DNA of 64,000 bases. Source: Mycobacterium sp. OAS707 (lineage in GTDB: Bacteria; Actinomycetota; Actinomycetes; Mycobacteriales; Mycobacteriaceae). Within the stretch, counting starts at the first letter, position 1; each line of letters begins with the position of its first letter. This document shows, in pieces, positions 28,018 through 36,689 of the stretch. A program made the translations under genes and the position numbers. A model generated the notes under the pieces. That model searched no databases, was not told where the DNA came from, and saw only the letters and a program-made list of their open reading frames with translations. The DNA lies in assembly GCF_014873705.1 (NCBI RefSeq), contig NZ_JADBDS010000001.1, positions 1,984,001 through 2,048,000 of the forward strand, read 5' to 3'.

Positions 28018-28767
28018 ATGAAGAGCGGACCCACTGCCTCCCGTGTATCTCGACGATCTGACACGACCGCCGAGACGAACGAACGCGTTACTCCTGTCCT
28101 CCAGAGAACAAACCTCGAAATCAGTCACGCTGAAACAGTCATGCGTAGCAGCGCGTTCGGCCGATGGTTTTCCCAGCACTGCCGCCGCATCCCTTGGCGG
28201 GATCGAATGCTGGCGCTGATTGTCAAGGTCGAAGGGGGCCAGCTTTATTCGACCACTCTCAGAGCAGCCTTGCGGCGGTGGTACGACGTCGAGGTCGGGC
28301 CGTATTCGTACGGATCTTTGCTAATTCCGGGAAATGCTGATCGCCATACGGTCATTGGAGCGTACGTCTCTATCGGGCCGAATGTGCGCAGATTCGGTGC
28401 TGCTCACCCCATGTCGAGTCTCAGCCTGCATCCCTTTTGGTACAACCCGGCGCTCGGCGTAGTACCCAGCGGTAGCGACGTTCCGCGCACGGCGATATCG
28501 ATCGGTCACGATTCGTGGATTGGAGCCAACGTCACGATCCTTCCAGGCTGCAGAAAGATCGGCGTGGGCGCGGTGATTGGCGCGGGATCAGTTGTGACCA
28601 AGGATGTCCCCGACTTCACCATGGTAGCGGGCAACCCCGCACGAACCATTGGCACGCGGCTCACTGAGTCCGAGCGCGACGCGCTCTTTGACGCGAAACC
28701 GTGGCTCCTGCCGCCCGCAGAAGCAGCACGAGCGCTCATCTCAATCCGTGACAAGCCGCGCGGCTAG
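28018..28767 (+). CDS. Left-handed beta-helix (hexapeptide) acetyltransferase
   Basis: From the ATG at 28018 the protein is 249 residues; an internal ATG at 28141 would give about 208, nearer the usual CatB-type length. The hexapeptide repeats run through [31 protein letters not shown] and [18 protein letters not shown], ending in the standard [10 protein letters not shown] histidine suited to catalysis is present in GAAHPMSS. It would use acetyl-CoA to acetylate a sugar hydroxyl or amine. It sits 4 bases after the methyltransferase and its stop overlaps the flippase start by one base. Confidence 0.87.
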   Translation: MKSGPTASRVSRRSDTTAETNERVTPVLQRTNLEISHAETVMRSSAFGRWFSQHCRRIPWRDRMLALIVKVEGGQLYSTTLRAALRRWYDVEVGPYSYGSLLIPGNADRHTVIGAYVSIGPNVRRFGAAHPMSSLSLHPFWYNPALGVVPSGSDVPRTAISIGHDSWIGANVTILPGCRKIGVGAVIGAGSVVTKDVPDFTMVAGNPARTIGTRLTESERDALFDAKPWLLPPAEAARALISIRDKPRG

Positions 28768-30053
28768 TGTTCGCAGCCAATCGATCTGCGACAGCAGCAG
28801 CGCCTCGCCGCCGATCACCGTCACTTCTCATCATTGGTCGCCTTGGTGCCGTATCCCTGGCACTTGTGAGTGCGCCCATAGTCGCGCGGACCCTTGGCCC
28901 GCAGGGCCGCGGCGAAACGGCCGCCGCCCTTGCCCTGTTCCTCATCGTGCCGGTCGTCCTCGGGTTGGGAATCCCGTTAGAAGTACGGCGACAGGCCGCG
29001 ACGTCCGACGGGCACGCTGTCATGCGCACAGCCAGAACACTTGTCGTTCTTTCAACGACCGGCGCCGCAGCGATCGCGGCGCTCACCTACTTCACAATCT
29101 TTTCCGGCTTCAGCTCTGGCGGACGTGCAATCGCAACGTTGGGCATCGCGTTAGCGCCGTTGTCGACGAGCTGGGCGATTGACGTCAGCGTCCTCGTCGC
29201 GCATCGGCGGTACGGCGCTGTCTTACTGATGCAATTGTTACAGCCGGCCGTATACGTCGCACTCATTCTTCTGTTCTGGGTCCTCGACATTGCGACGGTG
29301 GCAACCATTCTCTCGGCAAGTATTGGCGGCACAGCGGCCACGTTCTTCGCCGGGCAACTGCTGGTGCGTGTTTCGGTTCGAGGTCAGCGTGTCGACGCGA
29401 AATCACTCTTGCGGAAGGGTCTTTCGTTCTCTGGAAGCGCTGTCGCGGAGGCGGCGACCAGTAGAGCGGATCAGGTACTGGCGTTGCCCCTCATAGGTGC
29501 TTACCAAGCGGGGCTTTACTCAGTTGCCGCCACGATCGGTGCAGTTCCGTTGGCAATTGGGCATGCGCTGGGTGCCAGCTATTTCGCTCCGGTCGCGCAG
29601 GCAGAAGGTAAACGCCGGTTACAGATACAGAGCGAGGCAATCCGCGCGGCTATCGCGGTCGCGTTGATGACTACACCGCTCATTGCAGTGATGGCCTGGG
29701 TTGCAATACCTGTGCTGTTCGGCGAAGCGTTTTCGGCCTCCGTCCCGGTGACCATGATCTCGCTGCTGGGAAGCGCCGCGATGTTGGCCGCCTATGTTGC
29801 ATCGATGTCACTCGCCGCCGCCGGTAGAGGAATCAAGATGACAATCGCCCAAGTGGTCTCGCTCATTACTGGGCTCGTCGGCTTGGTGGTCATGGGCCCC
29901 GCGCTTGGCGCAGTCGGAGCAGCAATTGCCTCGACTCTCGGCTACTTCACGCTCTTAGCGATACTGCTTGGCTCCCATCGTGTTTCGTCACGAACGTTTG
30001 TTCCTCACGCGCGTGACTTCACCGGCGTGATCCAACGGCTGAGACGCGATTGA
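28767..30053 (+). CDS. Wzx-type polysaccharide flippase
   Basis: This 428-residue protein has about twelve membrane helices with the polysaccharide-transporter pattern (N-terminal LGAVSLALVSAPIVARTLGPQGRGE, a marker of Wzx/RfbX proteins). The GTG start shares a base with the preceding stop, indicating coupled translation. It closes the rightward operon that starts at 23520 with the secreted protein, and would export the repeat made by that operon. It is not closely similar to the other two flippases, suggesting a separate polymer. Confidence 0.87.
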   Translation: MFAANRSATAAAPRRRSPSLLIIGRLGAVSLALVSAPIVARTLGPQGRGETAAALALFLIVPVVLGLGIPLEVRRQAATSDGHAVMRTARTLVVLSTTGAAAIAALTYFTIFSGFSSGGRAIATLGIALAPLSTSWAIDVSVLVAHRRYGAVLLMQLLQPAVYVALILLFWVLDIATVATILSASIGGTAATFFAGQLLVRVSVRGQRVDAKSLLRKGLSFSGSAVAEAATSRADQVLALPLIGAYQAGLYSVAATIGAVPLAIGHALGASYFAPVAQAEGKRRLQIQSEAIRAAIAVALMTTPLIAVMAWVAIPVLFGEAFSASVPVTMISLLGSAAMLAAYVASMSLAAAGRGIKMTIAQVVSLITGLVGLVVMGPALGAVGAAIASTLGYFTLLAILLGSHRVSSRTFVPHARDFTGVIQRLRRD

Positions 30054-30093
30054 CGACGGACGGATCGCTGCCTCAGCAGACCCGCTTGCATCG

Positions 30094-31341
30094 TCATAAT
30101 TCTGGAGTTCGGTACCTCGCCTTGAAGAGACTCCGTTCGAGTGTCCCTAAGAACGCTTTGGCCAACTTCTTCGGATTCAAAGTCGTAGAAGCAACAAGGT
30201 GATAGCCGTGGTAGCTCGGAACCGGTCGGCCCGCGAGTACGCGCCCGATAAGCCGCACGACCAGGGTGCGCTTGCGTTCAGTCTGTAATGGCTGGACTCG
30301 GGCCACGCCATCCAGGTCGATGCTGGAGAGGTGGAGTACACCCTCGCTGGCTGCCCGCAGGAGCCAGTTATGCCCACGCTCGGTCCTGGCGATAACAACC
30401 GACGTTCCGTCCCTGTCGGAAAATGTTGGAAACCCACGCTCATCTGCTTCCCAGAAGTCGCCTACCGCGATGTCGGCAGATGCTCCGGTCCCGTCGGGGC
30501 ACAATTTGCATCGCCAAGGCAGGTCACGCCCAAGGTGCTCACCCCAGGATTTCTCGTACGACAGCCGTTTCGCGTTGCCGCATTCGTCCTCAAATGTGAA
30601 GTCGCCCGGCCACCCGTTGCCGCGATACCTCAGGATGCGAGCCTTCGCCGGTTCCGTCCCGAATGAACGGATCAGATCATCGGTAGCAGCTTGGCTCGGC
30701 ACGCCGGCGCAGAAGAAGCTCAGCGATGGAGGCCGATCGCCGGCGGGAACAAGTCGATAGTCTTGCAGCTGACGAAGCGCGCCTGCCTCACACGGCCTGC
30801 CCACATAGACATCTCGCCCTGTGACATCGTAGGCGGCTAGCGTGGAGACGGGCGCGTAACGCGAACCGGCGGAGCGCAGCGCCTCTTCGCGCTTCATGAC
30901 GGATACGGAGACGGTCCGGCGCGACTCGTCGGCATCTGGAGCGACGCCGACCGCGCCTTTCGCGATTCCAGAGTCGATCATCCATAACGTCAACGCGGTG
31001 AGTACGCCTGCGCTGCCTCCGGCGAAACGGATCTGCGCATCGCTTGCCTGACCCTCCCACGCCGAAACGTAGCCGCCAAAAACCTTGTGATGCTTGAGCT
31101 TTGCGAGGTCAGGAGCCTCTAACCGGAGGCCGGGACATATCGCGTCGAATTGGTGTCGTTCCTCGCGGGCTTCCGCCGCCGTAGCTGGCGGACAACTGAC
31201 CCGCGGCCGTAAGTGACCACGCTCGTCCAACGCAAGGGTCACCCTAGACGACACATGCGAACAGGCGCCGCAGCCCGAGCAGGTATCTGCTCGGCGGACG
31301 ACATGTGCGATGCGTTCTTCAAGTTCGTCTCGACCAGTCAT
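30094..31341 (-). CDS. F420 hydrogenase beta subunit-like iron-sulfur protein
   Basis: The 415-residue protein has an N-terminal C-x2-C-x2-C cluster (CSGCGACS) and further cysteines in AICPGL and RCKLCPDGTG. Its FrhB/FdhB domain signatures (VGRPCEAGALRQLQ, SFFCAGVPS, DIAVGDFW) match the F420-reducing hydrogenase/dehydrogenase beta family (PF04432/PF04422). It would carry 4Fe-4S and a flavin and use F420 or a related electron carrier. Its start overlaps the upstream pyruvyl transferase gene by 4 bases, so both work together. The pairing is known in other polysaccharide clusters, but its chemistry there is not established. Confidence 0.85.
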   Translation of the reverse strand: MTGRDELEERIAHVVRRADTCSGCGACSHVSSRVTLALDERGHLRPRVSCPPATAAEAREERHQFDAICPGLRLEAPDLAKLKHHKVFGGYVSAWEGQASDAQIRFAGGSAGVLTALTLWMIDSGIAKGAVGVAPDADESRRTVSVSVMKREEALRSAGSRYAPVSTLAAYDVTGRDVYVGRPCEAGALRQLQDYRLVPAGDRPPSLSFFCAGVPSQAATDDLIRSFGTEPAKARILRYRGNGWPGDFTFEDECGNAKRLSYEKSWGEHLGRDLPWRCKLCPDGTGASADIAVGDFWEADERGFPTFSDRDGTSVVIARTERGHNWLLRAASEGVLHLSSIDLDGVARVQPLQTERKRTLVVRLIGRVLAGRPVPSYHGYHLVASTTLNPKKLAKAFLGTLERSLFKARYRTPEL

Positions 31342-32465
31342 GGCCTTATGCGCCTTAGCGTCGAGACCGCTTCTTCCAAACGGCTTTGAGCGATGGCGAG
31401 ACTGATCGGCAGCTGCTCTAGAAGACGTCCCTCGAGTGTCATGTCGTCGAGCAATTCAGACAATCGGCAAGAGAAGTCCGGAGTTTCTCGAAGGTCGATG
31501 ATGTGATTCCACCCGATGTCCCTCAGGAGTGGCTCGAACTTGCGGGAGTAGGCAAGGGGTATGGCTGGAGTACCCATGGACAGCGCATTAAGGCAAGCGT
31601 GCATCCGCGAGCCAATGACGAGCCTGCCGCTACCTAGAATCACCCGGGCCACAGTGAGATTCGGCGGGGCCAGAAACTCGAGGCTGCTGTCCCCGCCATA
31701 CTCTCGCTCCAAGAGCTTCAAGGGGGGTACGTCATTGTCTCCGGCACCAGGTTCATTAATGGGAACGTCTGGACCCACAACATGGGCCAACAGCGTCACC
31801 CGGCGGCCCCGATTGAGGAGATCTTTGATCGAGCTGCGCACTGCCCGCTGGTAAGCGAGATTATCCACATGATGGTTCGGCGGCCACAGCAAGCCAGACA
31901 CGTTGAAGATGACGTCCCGGGTCTTCTCTACCGGAACTTGCGGTAGCGCGAACACCACGTCAGTTGAGATCGCGTCTGCCGGTCGAGCCAGCCGTGCAAC
32001 AGCTTCCGCACTGACGCTGTCCCGAGTAACGATGCACGCGACGCGGGAGATCGCGCGGCGCGCCAACATCTGACCGATACGGGTGCTAAATGGCCCGATC
32101 GTCTGTGGACCAAAGACGACTGGGATACCAAGCCGATGCGCAACGCTCTGGACGTAAACCATGAGCAGGAGGCGCTTGAAGCCGTAGGCGTCGGTGAAGC
32201 TATCACCCGCGCCTGAGTCAAGGACCATGTCGAAGTCGCTCAGGCGCTTCGTGATTGGCCCTCTAAACGAAAGAAGCTCTTGAGCGGCCGATCGTTTGCC
32301 AAAACTAACGCCGGATTCGCCCCACGCGAAGTCCTGTAGTTCGACCTTGGTGTCGTCACCCCACGTCCGCCGAGCCAGCATCGACATGCCCTCTGCTAGC
32401 GCTCGTACACCAAGGTTGTAATTCTTGGTTCCGTCAGCCCAAAGGACCAAAACCCGCATCGCCAT
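31338..32465 (-). CDS. Polysaccharide pyruvyl transferase family protein
   Basis: I take the ATG at 32465, where MAMRVLVLWADGTKNYNLG begins, giving 375 residues; the longer open frame reaches back 47 polar residues with a run of cysteines. The protein matches the polysaccharide pyruvyl transferase fold (PF04230): N-terminal VLWADG..NLG, central VFGPQTIGPFSTRIG, and the C-terminal SRMHACLNALSMGTPAIPLAYSRKF. It would add a ketal-linked pyruvate to a sugar, introducing negative charge. It is coupled to the F420-hydrogenase beta-like gene by ATGA overlap. Confidence 0.87.
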   Translation of the reverse strand: MAMRVLVLWADGTKNYNLGVRALAEGMSMLARRTWGDDTKVELQDFAWGESGVSFGKRSAAQELLSFRGPITKRLSDFDMVLDSGAGDSFTDAYGFKRLLLMVYVQSVAHRLGIPVVFGPQTIGPFSTRIGQMLARRAISRVACIVTRDSVSAEAVARLARPADAISTDVVFALPQVPVEKTRDVIFNVSGLLWPPNHHVDNLAYQRAVRSSIKDLLNRGRRVTLLAHVVGPDVPINEPGAGDNDVPPLKLLEREYGGDSSLEFLAPPNLTVARVILGSGRLVIGSRMHACLNALSMGTPAIPLAYSRKFEPLLRDIGWNHIIDLRETPDFSCRLSELLDDMTLEGRLLEQLPISLAIAQSRLEEAVSTLRRIRP

Positions 32466-32742
32466 TTTCCCTACGCCCGCAGATTCCACATTTGTACAAC
32501 GCCAGCTTAGCCACGTACCACCTCTCCCGTTCGATCTCGACAAAATTCTAATGAGGACGCCGATTTTGCAGCAGCAGCAGCTCTTTCTGAGCTCGATCGA
32601 TAACACAAATAACTACTGACACAGCATTCACTTGCGATCAACAAGAAACGCCTTTTGGGCGCCGCCGCCGATCCCTGCACACCGCGAATGTTGACGCGGC
32701 GAAAGCCACACAAGACAGCTAGGCTACGCCTACAGTTACTAG

Positions 32743-34116
32743 GTGACCATCGTTCGCGAACCGGCTGCCGCAAGAACTATCGCAGTAACCGCGCCCGCCG
32801 GCGGACTCCTACTCGTCAAGGCGCTGGTAGTTGTTGCAATGTTCAGCGGGTTTATCAATCTGATCCCAGCTGGCGAATTCATGCCCGCCACATTCCTCAT
32901 TGACTCGATCGTCGCCGCTATGGCGCTTTTAGCGTTCATCGCCTTGTGCCGTGGTGCTTCGTTGGAATTCTGGATGATTGCTTTGATTCTATTGCTCGTG
33001 GCCAGCGTGGTACTAATGCTTCAGGGACCCGAGGCCGTAGGACCACAGTTCCGGGCGGTCCGCAATCAGGTCTTCTACGCATTTGCGGGCTTATATACCG
33101 CTGTCGCAGTTCGAGACAGAGATGGTGCAATGTCGATCATGACCCTCGTTATGCGATTGGGTCTGGTGCTCGCGGCATTCGGCTGTGTGCAGTTTTTCTT
33201 CCGCGATATCTTGCCCGAATGGCTCCTTTTCTCGCGTGACACTATTCTGTTTTCCTATTATGGCACCGACATATCCCGTTCAACTGGATTGGTAGGTAAC
33301 TCGATAATTTTTGCGACGCTGTTGGTGCTCATTTACTCGCTCTGGCTGGCCCAGGCGCTGTGGCGTCCTCGCGTCATGACCTTCGCGAACGCAGCGCTAA
33401 TGGCGGCCGGCATCGTCACCACCTTTTCCCGTGCATCCATACTCTGCGCGGCATTGATTAGTTTCTGCATGCTGGCCGCTGTGCTGTGGCGCATCCGTCC
33501 GAGCCGCCGCATCCCGCTGCTGGCGTCATTGTCGCTGGCTGGTGCACTCTTGGCGATCGGCTTCATCGGCAACGAGAGCTGGCGGGATACGCTGACGGGA
33601 TCCTTTATCTGGAAAGGACTTTTCCTCGGCGAGAATGCCACGGCGGCAGGATCAAATAAACGGCATTACCAATACGCGACATTTGCGATTGAATCGTTTT
33701 CACGACATCCGGTGTTCGGGATCGGTCTTGGTACCCAGAGCCAATACTCAGAGAACGCGATGTCGTCAGTGGTGATCACAGATGGATTCCACTACTCTAC
33801 CTTAGTCGAGGGTGGGCTATTCCTCTTCCTTCCGACGCTTCTGTTTTTGTTGGCAGTCATTTTTCGAGCGGTGCGGGCGTACCACAGCTTCCCCCTCAGC
33901 TTCAAGCACATTCCATTCGCAATTGCGATATATTTCTTTTCTCAGGTTGCGATTGCCGGGTTCATCAACACTGGTTTCTATGGCAAGGTTGCGAACCTGA
34001 TCGGATGGATTGTTTTTGGCGCAATGGTAGCCCTTGCTCGCGCAAACACGGCCGAGGGAGCGCTAACGCAGGCCCTCAAACGCGATGTATGCCGGACCCG
34101 TTACTGTTCGACCTAA
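32743..34116 (+). CDS. O-antigen ligase/polymerase-like membrane protein
   Basis: The 457-residue protein starts with a GTG and has about eleven hydrophobic helices. Motifs include STGLVGNSIIFATLLVLIYS, FSRASI and the outer-loop FSRHPVFGIGLGTQSQYS then GFHYSTLVEGGLFLFLPT, the last fitting the H-x3-L-x2-G pattern of Wzy/O-antigen ligase proteins. It is the fourth such protein in the window. It lies divergent from the pyruvyl transferase and converges on the family 2 glycosyltransferase with 54 bases of overlap. Confidence 0.84.
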   Translation: MTIVREPAAARTIAVTAPAGGLLLVKALVVVAMFSGFINLIPAGEFMPATFLIDSIVAAMALLAFIALCRGASLEFWMIALILLLVASVVLMLQGPEAVGPQFRAVRNQVFYAFAGLYTAVAVRDRDGAMSIMTLVMRLGLVLAAFGCVQFFFRDILPEWLLFSRDTILFSYYGTDISRSTGLVGNSIIFATLLVLIYSLWLAQALWRPRVMTFANAALMAAGIVTTFSRASILCAALISFCMLAAVLWRIRPSRRIPLLASLSLAGALLAIGFIGNESWRDTLTGSFIWKGLFLGENATAAGSNKRHYQYATFAIESFSRHPVFGIGLGTQSQYSENAMSSVVITDGFHYSTLVEGGLFLFLPTLLFLLAVIFRAVRAYHSFPLSFKHIPFAIAIYFFSQVAIAGFINTGFYGKVANLIGWIVFGAMVALARANTAEGALTQALKRDVCRTRYCST

Positions 34117-34986
34117 TCGCCAGCCTTCAGTTATGTACCGGGCTCGGCATCCATCTCCCGACAGCAACGAACGAGCCAGCCTCGCCCATAGGCGAAGGAC
34201 GCCGATCCATATTCGACCGCCGGCATGCAGGTGTAAGAAGTAACGAAATGAGGCTGTCTCATACGCTGTCACACGTGTACCTGCACGAGCGTGGGATGAC
34301 GCCACTTCATGGATCAAATGAGCAGAGGGCACCACAGCGAATCGCAATGAGGCTTGCTTCATTCGCAATCCGAAATCTACGTCCTCCCAGTACATAAAGA
34401 ATCGTTCGTCGAGCAGTCCGATTTGTCGAAATGCTGAGGCGCGCACCAGCACACAAGCCCAGGTCAGAAAATCTATGTCGCCCCGGCGACTGCGCTCGTC
34501 CATGTTCCAGGTCCAACGATTAATGACACCGCCTGAGGAGATGAGTTCGCCTTGTGGCGTCAAGTTTTTCGGGCCGACCATTGACAACGATGTGTCGTCA
34601 TTCAGAGCGGCAACCAATCTTGCTAGGGATTCAGCCGAAAGAACGGCATCATTATTTATCACCAAGACTGATTCAACATTCGGATGGCTCAGTAAGTCGC
34701 GGATACCCGAATTGACTCCGGCAGCAAAACCAATATTCAGACGGTGCTGAATGATGCGTATCCTCGCATCCGAGGGGAGCGCACTTTCGAGGCTACCGTC
34801 AGATTCGTTGTCCACAGCGACGATGTTCGTCAGCAGCGGAGATCTGATGAGCTCGGAGACACAGCGTGCAGTCTTCTCGGTATCGCGCCACGTCAATACA
34901 ACTGCTCCAACATGCCCGGCAGCCTCTATCGCGCCCGATGCTTCGCTCATGCGCACCGTGTCCCGAACGTTAGGCATGCGGTTCAT
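34063..34986 (-). CDS. Glycosyltransferase family 2 (rhamnosyltransferase-like)
   Basis: The chosen ATG at 34986 lies directly after the FkbM stop at 34989 and gives 307 residues. The GT-A domain shows VGAVVLTWRDTEKT, IVAVDNESDGS, LNIGFAAGVNSGI, VLVINNDAVLS and SSGGVI, the pattern of WbbL/RfbF-type rhamnosyltransferases in the GT2 family. The DXD-equivalent is NNDA, and FLDERFFMYWEDVDFGLR-type residues follow (LLDERFFMYWEDVD). It ends the leftward operon that begins at 43082. Its tail overlaps the opposite-strand wzy-like gene. Confidence 0.86.
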   Translation of the reverse strand: MNRMPNVRDTVRMSEASGAIEAAGHVGAVVLTWRDTEKTARCVSELIRSPLLTNIVAVDNESDGSLESALPSDARIRIIQHRLNIGFAAGVNSGIRDLLSHPNVESVLVINNDAVLSAESLARLVAALNDDTSLSMVGPKNLTPQGELISSGGVINRWTWNMDERSRRGDIDFLTWACVLVRASAFRQIGLLDERFFMYWEDVDFGLRMKQASLRFAVVPSAHLIHEVASSHARAGTRVTAYETASFRYFLHLHAGGRIWIGVLRLWARLARSLLSGDGCRARYITEGWRLGRTVTGPAYIAFEGLR

Positions 34987-34988
34987 CG

Positions 34989-35834
34989 TTACCTGGGTCG
35001 CACGGAACAGATCAAGTCGGAGCCGCCGTAGTAGTAGTCGCGGCGGACAGTCTGGTAGAGCTCTGGAAGTCGACTTCGTTCCACGACGCGCTTGTCGGTG
35101 GTCAGTGAAAAGCATTGGAACTGAGGAGGAATCCGCTCAACGAACTGCTCGAATGAGCACCCGTAGGCGTGTTCGACGTGGTTGGGCACGATCTCGCAGA
35201 CGAAATGCCTTGCACTCGAGAGAATGCGCTGCATGCCTGCCATCGCGCGGTATTCCGCACCTTCGATGTCCATGATGACGACGTCGAACTGTCCACTCAA
35301 TTCGTCGTCCAGGCTAGCGCCGCGCACGCTGATGATTTCCGGTTGGTCGTAGAAGAACTCAAACTGTCGATCGGGCGGCATGATCTTCGCGCCACCGCTG
35401 TTCGCCTTCGACGCCACGAACTCGAGCACACCGGGCGCTTCGGACGCCGCCAGGTTGTAAAGCCGGCAGTTTGTCAGTCCATTGATCGCCACATTCATCT
35501 CTAACAGTCGGTAGCTCTCGGGATTCGGTTCGACCCCGACCGCCTCCCGTACGACTGCGGCAAGCGGCAACATGATGGCGCCGACGTGGGTACCGACCAC
35601 CAACAGCCGCGTCTCGGGCGTCACCAGGGACCGGTACTCCTCGAGGTTTCGCGCGTCGTAGCAGCCATCGAACGCCAATCTGCGTCCGACACCGAAATCC
35701 CTAGCCGCGGCGATCAGGAACATGCCGTCTACCTCGTTGAGGAAGCCGAGGCAGTGTGGCCCAGCGATTTTCGCCCTTATATCCGAAACAGTCGCCAACA
35801 CACGAAGTTTCGAGTGTACCCAAGCTGTCTTCAA
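34989..35834 (-). CDS. FkbM-family methyltransferase
   Basis: This 281-residue protein carries LLVVGTHVGAIMLPLA in place of motif I, then AVGVEPNPESYRLLEMN, a late FDVVIMDIEGAEYRAMAG, and CEIVPNHVE. This order of motifs is that of the FkbM methyltransferase family (PF05050). It would O-methylate an EPS sugar, as suggested for the gene at 20515. It stands between the small membrane protein (38 bases upstream) and the glycosyltransferase (2 bases downstream) in the leftward operon. Confidence 0.86.
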   Translation of the reverse strand: MKTAWVHSKLRVLATVSDIRAKIAGPHCLGFLNEVDGMFLIAAARDFGVGRRLAFDGCYDARNLEEYRSLVTPETRLLVVGTHVGAIMLPLAAVVREAVGVEPNPESYRLLEMNVAINGLTNCRLYNLAASEAPGVLEFVASKANSGGAKIMPPDRQFEFFYDQPEIISVRGASLDDELSGQFDVVIMDIEGAEYRAMAGMQRILSSARHFVCEIVPNHVEHAYGCSFEQFVERIPPQFQCFSLTTDKRVVERSRLPELYQTVRRDYYYGGSDLICSVRPR

Positions 35835-35871
35835 TTCAAGCCTCCCAGCGCAGAAAGGGCTATCGTGTTGA

Positions 35872-36063
35872 TCATCCGGGGCTAGGTGTCGTCTCGAAGG
35901 AGGACATCGGCAGCAGCATTTGCCCGCCCAGGTCTACATGAGGCGGACGCAGCGACGCCGACACCAGCATGATGTTTGCAATCACCATGACGATGAGGGC
36001 GATTATCTGCCACCTCCATAGCAACATCCCCCGACTGTTGGCCAGGGTCTTCTGGTTCTTCAT
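35872..36063 (-). CDS. 63-residue single-span membrane protein
   Basis: The ATG at 36063 overlaps the stop of the phosphatase gene by 4 bases, which is good evidence that it is translated. After a short basic, polar N-terminus the protein has a clear membrane helix (about residues 14-37, IIALIVMVIANIML) and then an outside tail with SASLRPPHVDL and several prolines. I do not recognise a family. Its place right after the BY-kinase and phosphatase suggests a part in the export or polymerisation complex. Confidence 0.68.
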   Translation of the reverse strand: MKNQKTLANSRGMLLWRWQIIALIVMVIANIMLVSASLRPPHVDLGGQMLLPMSSFETTPSPG

Positions 36064-36686
36064 GCGGCCACCTCTGATATCGCCGCTGAGGCTGCGCGCT
36101 CGATTCGCGCGACGGCATTGGCGATGAGGGCGGCCGACGCCGCGTACGCGCCATCATCGCGGCCGTATGGATCGGGTATGTCGTCATCGGCGAGATCCGC
36201 TGGCGGAACTGCGAATCCGCGTCGAGAAGCGACGATGCGAACAAATGTAGACATCATCTCCGGCACCGGAACCCTTTCCTTGAAACGCAAGAGTCCCGCA
36301 GCGCGGGCGTCTTCTGTCAACCGGGCAAACTCGTTGAGTGTGAAGGAAACCCGGCTCTTCGAGGGCACGAGCAGTGCGGTCTCGCGCCGGTGATTGCGGG
36401 TCATCGCGAGGACTAAGTCAGCCTGTTCGGCTTGTAGTCGGTCCAACTGACGCGCAGTGCGGCTCGTGACGTCCACAACAACATCTCCTGCAAGAACGGC
36501 CATTTGGGGTGCAATCACGGCGCCACGTAGTGCCTCAGTTCCGGCACTAATAATCTCAACTCCGTCAGCCCACCCGAGACGAGCGATCGCCGCGCGTAGC
36601 AGCAGCGCGGCATAGGGGGATCGGCAGACGTTCCCGGTGCATACCGAGAGGATGCAGAAGCGTGCAGACTGAGGTGCGGCGGACAA
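36060..36686 (-). CDS. Low-molecular-weight protein tyrosine phosphatase (Wzb-like)
   Basis: The 208-residue product starts with a TTG at 36686, just after the kinase stop, with GAGGGGAA upstream. The phosphate-binding loop is CTGNVCRSP (Cys16, Arg22) and the general acid region is DDIPDPYG. It is immediately downstream of the Wzc-type kinase, the standard kinase-phosphatase pair that cycles tyrosine phosphorylation during EPS polymerisation. It is related to the lone phosphatase at 5107, but is longer by about 30 residues, mainly in the central region. Confidence 0.9.
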   Translation of the reverse strand: MSAAPQSARFCILSVCTGNVCRSPYAALLLRAAIARLGWADGVEIISAGTEALRGAVIAPQMAVLAGDVVVDVTSRTARQLDRLQAEQADLVLAMTRNHRRETALLVPSKSRVSFTLNEFARLTEDARAAGLLRFKERVPVPEMMSTFVRIVASRRGFAVPPADLADDDIPDPYGRDDGAYAASAALIANAVARIERAASAAISEVAA

Positions 36687-36689
36687 GTT

